DNA of 64,000 nucleotides from Bacteroides fragilis. Its GTDB lineage: Bacteria; Bacteroidota; Bacteroidia; Bacteroidales; Bacteroidaceae. Below the pieces are notes generated by a model. The model was not told where the DNA came from, ran no database searches, and saw only the letters and a program-made list of their open reading frames with translations. Shown here one piece after another: positions 44,591 through 52,502 of this stretch (positions are counted from its first letter, which is position 1; each line of letters starts with the position of its first letter). The position numbers and the translations under genes were made by a program. The stretch covers positions 434,001 to 498,000 of the forward strand of contig NZ_SZUU01000001.1 in NCBI RefSeq assembly GCF_019583405.1, read 5' to 3'.

Positions 44591-45799
44591 TTATTTTTCT
44601 TTTTTCGTTTTTTTTAAATCCGGTAAAAACCAAGTTACCAATCCTAATAACGGCATGAATGCACAAACATTGTATACCGCATCGATTCCAAATTTATCGG
44701 CCATATTGCCAAGGACAGCAGAGGCGATACCGGCAACACCAAATGCAAATCCAAAAAAGAGTCCCGAAATCAGCCCTAATTTATTAGGAAGCAGTTCCTG
44801 CGCATAAAGCAAAATAGCGGGAAAAGCGGACGATAACATCAGTCCGACGCAAAAACTAAGAAGTACAGTCCATACAAGTCCGGCATGTGGCATCAACAAA
44901 CTAAACGGTGCTGTGCCAAGGATTGATCCCCAAATTACATATTTGCGCCCGACCTTATCACCGATAGGGCCTCCCATTAATGTACCGATGGCAGTAGCTA
45001 CCAGAAATACAAATAAGAAGAGTTGTGATTGCTGAATACTTACATTAAACTTATGTATCAGATAGAAAGTATAATAGCTGTTCAGACTCGCCATATAAAT
45101 ATATTTAGAAAAGATCAAGATCATCAGTATCGTAATGGCAAATACTGTTTTGCCTGGAGAGAGCGGGCGTTCAATATAGGTTCTTGCAAGTATGGGACGT
45201 TTTTTAAGATGGTTCAGATAGGCCTGGTACCAACGACAAATAGGGAACATTGCACAGATAGCCGCTAAAGCAAGAATTGCAAACAAAGCAATATAATGCC
45301 TGCCGTAAGGAGCCACTAACAACGCCACTAACAAAGGGCCTAATGATCCGCCCAAATTGCCGCCCACCTGAAAGAGTGATTGCGCTAATCCCCGTTTTCC
45401 TCCTGAAGCTAAAAAGGTTATACGTGATGCTTCGGGATGAAGGACAGAAGAACCGATTCCAATAATAAAAACGGATGCAAGCAACCAGTGTAAATTGGAT
45501 GCAAAAGCCAGATTCAACATACCTACCAGTGTGAAACTCATTCCGATGGGAAGTGACCATGCTATAGGACGTTTGTCAAAAATAAGACCGGTCAGTGGTT
45601 GAAACACGGAAGCGGACATCTGGTAAACAAGAGTTATCAATCCAATCTGAGCAAAACTTAACGAGAGATCTTCTTTAAAGAGAGGATATACAGCCGAAAT
45701 GACAGCCTGCAAAAGATCATTTAAACAGTGAGAAATACTTAATGCGATCAATATAGGAAATGCAATCCTACGAACCGGTTGGACCTGATTTTGTACCAT
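44591..45799 (-). CDS. MFS transporter, Fsr (fosmidomycin resistance)-like
   Basis: This 402-aa inner-membrane protein has about 12 hydrophobic segments and the Fsr-type features SISHCLNDLLQAVISAVYPLFKEDLSLSFAQIGLI near the N-terminus, LTGLIFDKRPIAWSLPIG, the LHPEASR motif, and GGPIGDKVGRKYVIWGSI in the middle loop. The family exports fosmidomycin and probably other small molecules. A -7 box TACCTTTG (reverse strand, 45828-45835) precedes it. Confidence 0.9.
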   Translation of the reverse strand: MVQNQVQPVRRIAFPILIALSISHCLNDLLQAVISAVYPLFKEDLSLSFAQIGLITLVYQMSASVFQPLTGLIFDKRPIAWSLPIGMSFTLVGMLNLAFASNLHWLLASVFIIGIGSSVLHPEASRITFLASGGKRGLAQSLFQVGGNLGGSLGPLLVALLVAPYGRHYIALFAILALAAICAMFPICRWYQAYLNHLKKRPILARTYIERPLSPGKTVFAITILMILIFSKYIYMASLNSYYTFYLIHKFNVSIQQSQLFLFVFLVATAIGTLMGGPIGDKVGRKYVIWGSILGTAPFSLLMPHAGLVWTVLLSFCVGLMLSSAFPAILLYAQELLPNKLGLISGLFFGFAFGVAGIASAVLGNMADKFGIDAVYNVCAFMPLLGLVTWFLPDLKKTKKEK

Positions 45800-45827
45800 A
45801 TATTCTATACCTTATTAAAATCGGATG

Positions 45828-45835
45828 CAAAGGTA
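45828..45835 (-). promoter_or_regulatory. -7 box of the MFS promoter
   Basis: Reverse-strand TACCTTTG lies 29 bp upstream of the start. A matching -33 TTTG was not seen. Confidence 0.5.
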
Positions 45836-45958
45836 TAAAAAACAAAGAAGTAAGTAGCATAGGAGTGAGTCTAAATTAAAGAATAGCCGAATCGTCAGCG
45901 GATGAAAGGGAACTATTATTTTTCATGGGAATAAATCTTGATTTGCTAACTTTTTGTG

Positions 45959-45966
45959 TATCTTTG
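45959..45966 (+). promoter_or_regulatory. -7 box upstream of glutamine synthetase
   Basis: TATCTTTG with a CTTG 18 nt upstream (ending 45940) fits a slightly short-spaced Bacteroides promoter and gives a leader of about 45 nt. Confidence 0.5.
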
Positions 45967-46018
45967 GTTCATAAAATAATCTGTTAACCCAAACAATTAA
46001 TGAAACAACAATCAACGT

Positions 46019-47524
46019 ATGATGAATCAAGAATTATTAATGAGTCCCAATCATCTGGTGACATTTTTGCAAAAGCCTGCTGCTGAATTTACAAAAGCAG
46101 ATATTATTTCCTATATCCAACAAAATGAAATCCGCATGGTCAACTTTATGTATCCTGCTGCGGACGGACGACTTAAAACATTGAATTTTGTAATAAACAA
46201 CGCTGCCTATCTGGATGCTATCCTGACTTGTGGTGAACGAGTGGATGGATCAAGCCTGTTTCCTTTTATAGAGGCAGGGAGCAGTGATTTGTATGTAATT
46301 CCACGCTTCCGTACCGCATTCGTTGATCCATTTGCAGAATTACCTACACTCGTGATGCTTTGCTCTTTTTTTAATAAAGATGGAGAACCTCTGGAAAGTT
46401 CTCCCGAATATACCTTACACAAAGCTTGTAAAGCGTTCACGGAAGTAACAGGCATGGAGTTTCAGGCTATGGGAGAATTGGAGTATTATGTGATTGCCGA
46501 GGACGACGGAATGTTTCCGGCAACCGATCAGCGCGGTTATCATGAATCAGGACCTTATGCTAAATTCAATGATTTCCGTACACAATGTATGTCTTACATA
46601 GCTCAAACGGGAGGACAAATAAAATACGGACATTCTGAAGTCGGTAATTTTATGCTTGACGATAAAGTCTACGAGCAAAATGAAATAGAATTTCTGCCAG
46701 TCCGTGCTGAAGATGCTGCCGACCAATTGATAATAGCCAAATGGGTTATCCGCAACTTAGCTTACCAATATGGTTATGATATTACATTTGCTCCGAAAAT
46801 TACAGTGGGTAAAGCTGGATCCGGATTACATATCCATATGCGCATGATGAAAGACGGACGGAACCAAATGCTAAAAGACGGGATTCTTTCTGATACAGCT
46901 CGTAGAGCCATTGCGGGCATGATGCTGCTTGCCCCATCCATCACGGCTTTCGGAAATACAAATCCTACTTCATATTTCCGGCTTGTACCACATCAAGAGG
47001 CACCGACTAATGTTTGTTGGGGCGATCGAAACCGTTCTGTATTGGTACGAGTTCCATTAGGATGGTCTGCTAAGACGGATATGTGTGCATTGGCCAATCC
47101 ATTGGAATCGGACAGCCACTATGACACGACGCAAAAACAGACAGTGGAAATGCGTTCACCGGACGGATCAGCCGATCTCTATCAATTACTGGCAGGACTT
47201 GCAGTGGCCTGTCGTCATGGTTTTGAAATAGACAACGCCTTAACCATTGCAGAAAATACATACGTTAACGTAAATATCCATCAGAAAGAAAATGCTGATA
47301 AACTGAAAAACTTAGCACAATTACCAGATAGCTGTGTGGCATCAGCAGATTGCTTACAGAAACAACGAACTGTATTTGAACAGTATAATGTATTCAGCCC
47401 TGCTATGATTGATGGCATTATCAGTAGATTACGAAGCTATAATGATGCTACCCTGCGTATAGAGATACAGGGCAAACCGGAAGAGATGCTGGCATTAGTA
47501 AGCAAGTACTTCCATTGCGGATAA
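46019..47524 (+). CDS. glnA: Glutamine synthetase, type I
   Basis: This 501-aa cytoplasmic enzyme makes glutamine from glutamate, ammonia and ATP. Motifs include FMYPAADGRLK, MGELEYYVI (metal Glu), KITVGKAGSGLHIHMRM (the ATP/glutamate site His) and NPTSYFRLVPHQEAPTNVCWGDRNRSVLVRVP. The C-terminal adenylylation Tyr of enterobacterial GS cannot be confirmed. A second in-frame ATG at 46022 is possible. It is a single gene with a terminator. Confidence 0.95.
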   Translation: MMNQELLMSPNHLVTFLQKPAAEFTKADIISYIQQNEIRMVNFMYPAADGRLKTLNFVINNAAYLDAILTCGERVDGSSLFPFIEAGSSDLYVIPRFRTAFVDPFAELPTLVMLCSFFNKDGEPLESSPEYTLHKACKAFTEVTGMEFQAMGELEYYVIAEDDGMFPATDQRGYHESGPYAKFNDFRTQCMSYIAQTGGQIKYGHSEVGNFMLDDKVYEQNEIEFLPVRAEDAADQLIIAKWVIRNLAYQYGYDITFAPKITVGKAGSGLHIHMRMMKDGRNQMLKDGILSDTARRAIAGMMLLAPSITAFGNTNPTSYFRLVPHQEAPTNVCWGDRNRSVLVRVPLGWSAKTDMCALANPLESDSHYDTTQKQTVEMRSPDGSADLYQLLAGLAVACRHGFEIDNALTIAENTYVNVNIHQKENADKLKNLAQLPDSCVASADCLQKQRTVFEQYNVFSPAMIDGIISRLRSYNDATLRIEIQGKPEEMLALVSKYFHCG

Positions 47525-47544
47525 AGTTCCCCAAAGATTATTTT

Positions 47545-47580
47545 AATGCGGATTGAGTATCATAGTTCAGTCCGCATTAT
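47545..47580 (+). terminator. Terminator after glutamine synthetase
   Basis: AATGCGGATTGA pairs with TTCAGTCCGCATT (11 of 13), followed by an A/T-rich tail. Confidence 0.7.
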
Positions 47581-47611
47581 TTATATTCGCACTTCAAAAT
47601 GAAATTATATC

Positions 47612-48190
47612 ATGGAAGAAGCAAAAGATTTCAATAAGTATACATCGAAGGTTAACTTTGCCCCTATTACAGATTTTGTACTTCAAAATGGGCAACTTAC
47701 CCGATATCAAAAAGGGGACTTCTTTTGCCGGCAAAATGAATCCTGCAAATTGATGGGATATGTGGCAGAAGGTTCTTTCCGCTATTGCTGTACCAACGGT
47801 CGGGGAGAAAATAAAATTGTAGGCTATACATTTGACCACTCGTTTGTGGGTAATTATCCGGCTTTCCGTTTAGGAGATAATTCAAATGTAGATATACAAG
47901 CCATTTGTAACTGCACTGTTTATATAGTAAACAACAGACAGTTAGAGGAATTCTATGACCGGGACGACACGAATCTGAAATTGGCCAGACATATAGCTGA
48001 AATATTGTTATGGGAAGTATATGAACGGATGATATTGATGTACAGCATGACGCCCGAAGAACGATATAGGGAGATACTTGAACGTTGTCCCGGACTGTTG
48101 AATTTGATTTCATTGAAGGAACTGGCATCCTATCTGATGATATGTCCGGAAACACTCAGCCGTCTTCGAAGAAAGTTAGTACAAAAATAA
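47612..48190 (+). CDS. Crp/Fnr-family transcriptional regulator
   Basis: This 192-aa protein has an N-terminal cyclic-nucleotide-binding-like beta-roll (RYQKGDFFCRQNE ... MGYVAEGSFRYC) and a C-terminal helix-turn-helix (ISLKELASYLMICPETLSRLRRKL). The effector is unknown; cysteines are not arranged as an obvious Fnr cluster. A perfect 8-bp-arm palindrome resembling an Fnr box overlaps the region just after its stop, immediately before the SDR gene, which is the likely target. Confidence 0.92.
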   Translation: MEEAKDFNKYTSKVNFAPITDFVLQNGQLTRYQKGDFFCRQNESCKLMGYVAEGSFRYCCTNGRGENKIVGYTFDHSFVGNYPAFRLGDNSNVDIQAICNCTVYIVNNRQLEEFYDRDDTNLKLARHIAEILLWEVYERMILMYSMTPEERYREILERCPGLLNLISLKELASYLMICPETLSRLRRKLVQK

Positions 48191-48238
48191 AATCTTGATT
48201 TCAGTCAAGATTCATTTGTTCCGATCCCAATACCTTTG
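48191..48238 (+). promoter_or_regulatory. Fnr-like palindrome and -7 box upstream of the SDR gene
   Basis: AATCTTGA-N6-TCAAGATT (48191-48212) contains TTGAT-N4-GTCAA, one base from the classical Fnr box. TACCTTTG (48231-48238) is a perfect -7 element. The palindrome centre lies about 41 nt upstream of the expected start, where a class II activator sits. No -33 TTTG is present at the right distance. Confidence 0.6.
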
Positions 48239-48261
48239 TGTAAGCATTAAAAAGAATAAAA

Positions 48262-48975
48262 ATGAAAAAGGTTATCATAATAGGAGCTACATCCGGGATC
48301 GGCAGAGGATTGGCAGAACGGTTTATTCAGGAAGGGAATATGGTTGGCATAACGGGACGAAGGGAAAATAAACTGCAAGAGCTTTGTTCACAAAATAAAA
48401 ACTGTTTTTATACCATATCAGATGTTACAAAGGAAACTGATACAATCCGGCAACTCAATAATCTTGTGGACAGAATGGGAGGTATGGATATACTCGTGTT
48501 CTGTTCGGGGGTAGGGGAACTAAACCCTGAGCTCGATTATAATTTAGAGAGACCGGCTCTTTTGACCAATGTTATCGGATTCACCAATGTGGCAGACTGG
48601 GCATTTTATTTTTTCCAGAGACAAGAATCGGGGCATCTGGTTACAATTTCCTCTGTAGGCGGGATGCGTGGTGAAGGAATAGCACCGGCATACAATGCTT
48701 CGAAAGCCTATCAAATCAATTATACGGAAGGCTTGAGGAAGAAAGCAGCCAAGCTATCTTACCCCATTCACATTACGGACATACGTCCAGGATTCGTAGA
48801 TACAGCGATGGCTAAAGGAGAGGGGTTGTTTTGGGTCACTCCACTACAGAAAGCCGTACAACAGATATACCGGGCGATCTTTCGGAAAAGAAAAGTTGTA
48901 TACATCTCAAGAAGATGGAGATATGTAGCAATGCTTTTGAGAATAATGCCTGCTTCTATTTATTGTAAAATGTGA
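48262..48975 (+). CDS. Short-chain dehydrogenase/reductase
   Basis: This 237-aa oxidoreductase has the cofactor motif IIGATSGIGRG at the N-terminus, the catalytic Ser in VTISSVGG, and Tyr-x-x-x-Lys in AYNASKAYQ. The C-terminus has a basic segment (RKRKVVYISRRWRY) and a hydrophobic end that may associate with membrane. It directly follows the Crp/Fnr gene and probably depends on it. Substrate unknown. Confidence 0.92.
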   Translation: MKKVIIIGATSGIGRGLAERFIQEGNMVGITGRRENKLQELCSQNKNCFYTISDVTKETDTIRQLNNLVDRMGGMDILVFCSGVGELNPELDYNLERPALLTNVIGFTNVADWAFYFFQRQESGHLVTISSVGGMRGEGIAPAYNASKAYQINYTEGLRKKAAKLSYPIHITDIRPGFVDTAMAKGEGLFWVTPLQKAVQQIYRAIFRKRKVVYISRRWRYVAMLLRIMPASIYCKM

Positions 48976-49178
48976 CAGCAGAAGTAGGGCTCCGGTTTTT
49001 CTGACATTTGACAGATTGAGTTATCTACTTTCGTTCGATCTTTGCAGCTCCCGGAATATTTATTAATATGAATGTTATAATAAGACAAATAATATTTTCA
49101 TATTAATTGTTCCTAATGTCTTCTGCATCAAAAGAATTATCTTTGTAGGCATATACTATAAACCTATAATAGAACGAA

Positions 49179-49772
49179 ATGAGTCCACGTAAATTAATAC
49201 TTTGGCTATTTGCCTGTACCCTTATAGTATGTGCCCTGCGGGCCGGGTTATTGACAAGTGCAGATCAATATATCTATCATCTGCGGAATATGCATGCTTC
49301 GACTTTTGCATATCGGTATGATGATTTTCTACCCTATCTACCGATTGTTGTCATGTTTATATTGAAACTTGCAGGAGTAAAAAGTCGTAGTAACTGGAAA
49401 CGTATGCTCGTTTCAACTGCATTTGCGTATGTCTTGATGGGAGCAGTAGTCATCTCCATGAAATCATTGGCGGGTGTTCTCCGTCCAGACGGTTCGGATT
49501 TTCTTTCCTTCCCTTCAGGCCATACGGCTACTGCTTTTACGGCTGCTACTCTTTTATATAAAGAATATGGCTTCAAGACTCCTTTAGCCACCATTGCCAC
49601 TTTCCTGCCGGCTGTTGTTACCGGCTTCACACGCCAATTAAACAATCGTCATTGGCTAAGTGACGTATTGGCCGGTGCTACCATTGGCATCATGATGGTA
49701 GAGTTAGCTTATTTTCTGACAAATTTAATTTTTAGGAAAGAGAGTGACACGCATACTTGTCCTAAATCGTAA
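49179..49772 (+). CDS. PAP2-family membrane phosphatase
   Basis: This 197-aa integral membrane protein has the acid-phosphatase motifs in order: KSLAGVLRP (K-x6-R-P), FPSGHTATAF (P-S-G-H) and TRQLNNRHWLSDVLAG (R-x5-H-x3-D type). About five hydrophobic segments surround them. It may act on phosphatidate, undecaprenyl pyrophosphate or lipid A phosphate. A TATCTTTG box (49138-49145) lies just upstream. Confidence 0.93.
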   Translation: MSPRKLILWLFACTLIVCALRAGLLTSADQYIYHLRNMHASTFAYRYDDFLPYLPIVVMFILKLAGVKSRSNWKRMLVSTAFAYVLMGAVVISMKSLAGVLRPDGSDFLSFPSGHTATAFTAATLLYKEYGFKTPLATIATFLPAVVTGFTRQLNNRHWLSDVLAGATIGIMMVELAYFLTNLIFRKESDTHTCPKS

Positions 49773-49822
49773 GAAATATAATAGGGATTATCCGGTGACG
49801 AATAATCCCTATTATATTTCTT
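49771..49822. terminator. Bidirectional terminator
   Basis: A perfect 20-bp stem (49771-49790 with 49803-49822) starts at the PAP2 stop codon, centred on AATAGGGATTA/TAATCCCTATT, and lies between the convergent PAP2 and winged-helix genes. Confidence 0.9.
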
Positions 49823-49854
49823 AGACTCTGACAGTCAATTCTCTTAAAGTAAAA

Positions 49855-50064
49855 TCAGAAAGCATCATGACTGACATATAGCAGGTAGTTGTGTCTCTGA
49901 ATAAAAATATTATTTTCTCTGGCTAACCAACCTACTGCAAGTGCAACATCTTCAGCGCTGAGGTTAATTTTCCGACTAAGTTCCTGAATAGATATTTTTC
50001 CCCTCATTTCATTCAGGGTGCGCCATACTTTGCCGGCGTTTTCTCCAATTGTTTCTAATTCCAT
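49855..50064 (-). CDS. Small winged helix-turn-helix protein (DUF2582-like)
   Basis: This 69-aa protein reads as a single winged helix: GKVWRTLNEMRGKISIQELSRKINLSAEDVALAVGWLARENNIFIQRHN. It matches the small DUF2582-type winged-helix proteins of Bacteroidota. Likely DNA-binding, but the target is unknown. It is a single gene on the reverse strand with a shared terminator downstream. Confidence 0.85.
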   Translation of the reverse strand: MELETIGENAGKVWRTLNEMRGKISIQELSRKINLSAEDVALAVGWLARENNIFIQRHNYLLYVSHDAF

Positions 50065-50391
50065 TTTACATTATTTGGTTATGTTCCTAATATACAGAAA
50101 AACATTCAAATACAGAATTTTTAAGTCATGTTTTTATTCTGGTTTTGCATTTTTTAGTGTAAATCTCAAATACTCTTTACCGGATAATCCGGCTTTGGAA
50201 CAAGAAGAGTAAAATAAACCATATTTGTGCAAATAATAAGGGGGATTAACTAAAAAAGGAGCCCACGATAATCGAGGGCACTGAAAAAGTCCTGCTGTAT
50301 CTCTTCTACTTAAAAAATGACGGTATAAATCCAAAATAATACGGCTTTATACCGTTTTTTTGTATCTTAGAGTCACCAAAAGAATACCGCA

Positions 50392-51840
50392 ATGCTAGCA
50401 TCTCAAGAACGTTTGACTTTTAGTGATTATTCAAGTCTTTATGATTTGATCATCCCTCAGGATAACCTACTTCGACGTATCAACTCGCTGATAGACTTTT
50501 CCTTTGTTTATAATGAGCTTGTTTCCAAATATTGTCCGAACAATGGTCGTACCGCCGAGAGCCCTATTCGTATGTTCAAGTACCTTCTTTTAAAAACAAT
50601 TTATGATTTGTCTGATATTGATGTGGTTGAACGTTCACGCTATGATATGTCCTTTAAATACTTTTTAGGAATGGTACCGGAAGAGGATGTGATAGACGCC
50701 AGCTCTTTATGCAAATTTCGTAAGCTCCGTCTGAAAGATATGGACTTGTTGAACCTGCTTATCAACAAGACGGTAACTTTGGCAATAGAGAAAGGCATTA
50801 TAAAATCCACTTCTGTAATCGTTGATGCCACACATACCGGTTCGCGTTCAAATCCCCATTCTCCTATTGAGATACTGAAGTTGCGTTCCAAACAGTTACG
50901 TAAATGTCTCTATGAAGTGGATGAAAAGATAAAGGAACTATTACCCGAGAAGAATTCTGATGACGTTCTGGAACATGAGCTGACTTATACGCAAACACTG
51001 ATTGATACATTAAAAGAACAGGCCCCCTTCGTCTGTATTCCCAAAATAAAGGAAAAATTGAACCTCTTAAAAGAGACATTGGATGATATCAGCGACCATT
51101 ACACTGTCTCTGAAGATGAGGATGCACGTATCGGGCACAAATCGGAAGATAGTTCTTTCTTTGGGTATAAGACGCATATCGGAATGACCGAGGAGCGCAT
51201 CATAGCAGCGGCTGTCATAACTTCCGGTGAGAAGGGAGACGGCCCCCAGCTACCCGCATTGATTGAACAAAGCCGAAAGAATGGTATCGATGTACAAACA
51301 GTGATTGGTGATTCAGCTTATTCGGGAAAGGATAATCTGGAGAAAGCTCGTGATGAACACTTTGAGTTGGTAGCTAAATTGAATCCCGGTATCAGCCAGG
51401 GTTTCAGAAAGGAAGAAGACAAGTTTGATTACAATAAGGATGCCGGCATGTTTGTTTGCCCTGCCGGTCACATAGCTATACGGAGGGCAAAACAGGGGAG
51501 AAAAAATGGAGCATGGAATCAGGCGTATACTTATTATTTTGATGTGCATAAGTGTCAATGCTGCTCAAGACGAGAGGGGTGTTATAAGCCGGGAGCTAAA
51601 TCTAAAACCTATTCTGTTCCCATAAAAACCGATGAGCAGCAACAACAGGTAGAGTTCCAACAAACCGAACGGTTCAAAGAGAAGGCTGCCGAACGTTATA
51701 AGATTGAAGCTAAAAATGCGGAACTGAAACAGGTATATGGATATGACAGGGCGCAGTCCTACGGATTGTCATGTATGAAAATGCAAGGAGCAATGGCTAT
51801 TTTTGCAGCAAATCTCAAGAGAATACTCAAACTGAGTTAA
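50392..51840 (+). CDS. IS1182-family transposase (copy 2)
   Basis: This 482-aa DDE transposase is identical in sequence to the product at 34461-35909, with Asp145, Asp307 and Glu444 as catalytic residues. It is intact and probably active. Confidence 0.96.
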   Translation: MLASQERLTFSDYSSLYDLIIPQDNLLRRINSLIDFSFVYNELVSKYCPNNGRTAESPIRMFKYLLLKTIYDLSDIDVVERSRYDMSFKYFLGMVPEEDVIDASSLCKFRKLRLKDMDLLNLLINKTVTLAIEKGIIKSTSVIVDATHTGSRSNPHSPIEILKLRSKQLRKCLYEVDEKIKELLPEKNSDDVLEHELTYTQTLIDTLKEQAPFVCIPKIKEKLNLLKETLDDISDHYTVSEDEDARIGHKSEDSSFFGYKTHIGMTEERIIAAAVITSGEKGDGPQLPALIEQSRKNGIDVQTVIGDSAYSGKDNLEKARDEHFELVAKLNPGISQGFRKEEDKFDYNKDAGMFVCPAGHIAIRRAKQGRKNGAWNQAYTYYFDVHKCQCCSRREGCYKPGAKSKTYSVPIKTDEQQQQVEFQQTERFKEKAAERYKIEAKNAELKQVYGYDRAQSYGLSCMKMQGAMAIFAANLKRILKLS

Positions 51841-51919
51841 AGTAAATGTAATCCATGTCCGTGGACGACAAATACGGCTTGTATAAACCAAAGAGTTGAG
51901 TTATTCTCCTTAATATAAG

Positions 51920-51966
51920 AAAAAGTTGCATGTGAATGAAATGCAGCATTCAACATACAACTTTTT
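51920..51966 (+). terminator. Stem-loop inside IS copy 2
   Basis: This is the same structure as at 35989-36035: AAAAAGTTG/CAACTTTTT ends with an imperfect interior, past the transposase stop. Confidence 0.6.
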
Positions 51967-52083
51967 CCGGTAATTTCTAAAAAGGATTGGAAGCTAAAAA
52001 AAGATCACTTTTTCAGTGCCCTCCGATAATCCCGGCCTCCTTTTTCAAACGTTTTTTTCAATCAAACTCTGTTTTATAATCCT

Positions 52084-52164
52084 TTATTCATGGAGCATTA
52101 CATAGCCCCAAATCATAGAATCGGAATTACCGATTCTATCAAACAATCTTTTTACCCATTTCAT
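52084..52164 (-). CDS. Candidate 26-aa small protein gene
   Basis: An ATG at 52164 opens a 26-codon frame (starts MKWVKRLFDR, ends YVMLHE). A perfect -7 box TACATTTG lies upstream (reverse strand 52201-52208) and the IS-split terminator lies 40 bp downstream, so a complete transcription unit of about 150 nt is visible. The frame also encodes a 10-bp perfect hairpin (52115-52124 with 52130-52139), so the product could instead be an RNA. No homologue is recognised. Confidence 0.4.
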   Translation of the reverse strand: MKWVKRLFDRIGNSDSMIWGYVMLHE

Positions 52165-52502
52165 AATCTCAAATTTTTATGTTATACCTTGAAAACATTA
52201 CAAATGTAAGGGAGAAATATGACGATTGAATTGACGTAGGATAAAAAGGCTGTTTTAAACTGTTTGTTTTTGATGTATGTCAATGATTGCAGGATAATCC
52301 TGTTACATCTTATCAAAGAATAACCCGACAAAGAGTAAATGTGAAAATAAATAGTTAAAAGATGGATGAAAACGGAACAAAGTAGATAAAATACCGTCTT
52401 ATTATAAATGTTATACAACTGATAAAGTGAGGGAGCCGTACACCCTTTATGCGTAGCCATTCCCGAAGGTAGCCGGGAGTATTCTATTTCCTTTGAAAAA
52501 GA
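52165..52502. other. AT-rich region between the two IS types
   Basis: Apart from the -7 box at 52201-52208, nothing is identifiable. Open frames here are short and have no ribosome site or family pattern. Confidence 0.4.

Larger units (their letters stand above)
50274..52023 (+). mobile_element. IS1182-family insertion sequence, copy 2
   Basis: The element is 1750 bp and appears identical to copy 1, with the same 17-bp inverted repeats. The 8-bp direct repeat CGATAATC flanks it (50266-50273 and 52024-52031). It is in the same orientation as copy 1, and the two bracket 14.2 kb. Confidence 0.95.
50253..52045 (-). terminator. Terminator split by IS copy 2
   Basis: AAAAAGGAG (50253-50261) and CTCCTTTTT (52037-52045) are complementary and originally formed a hairpin with T runs. 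IS copy 2 now separates them. In reverse orientation it would have ended the candidate 26-aa gene at 52084-52164. Confidence 0.7.
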
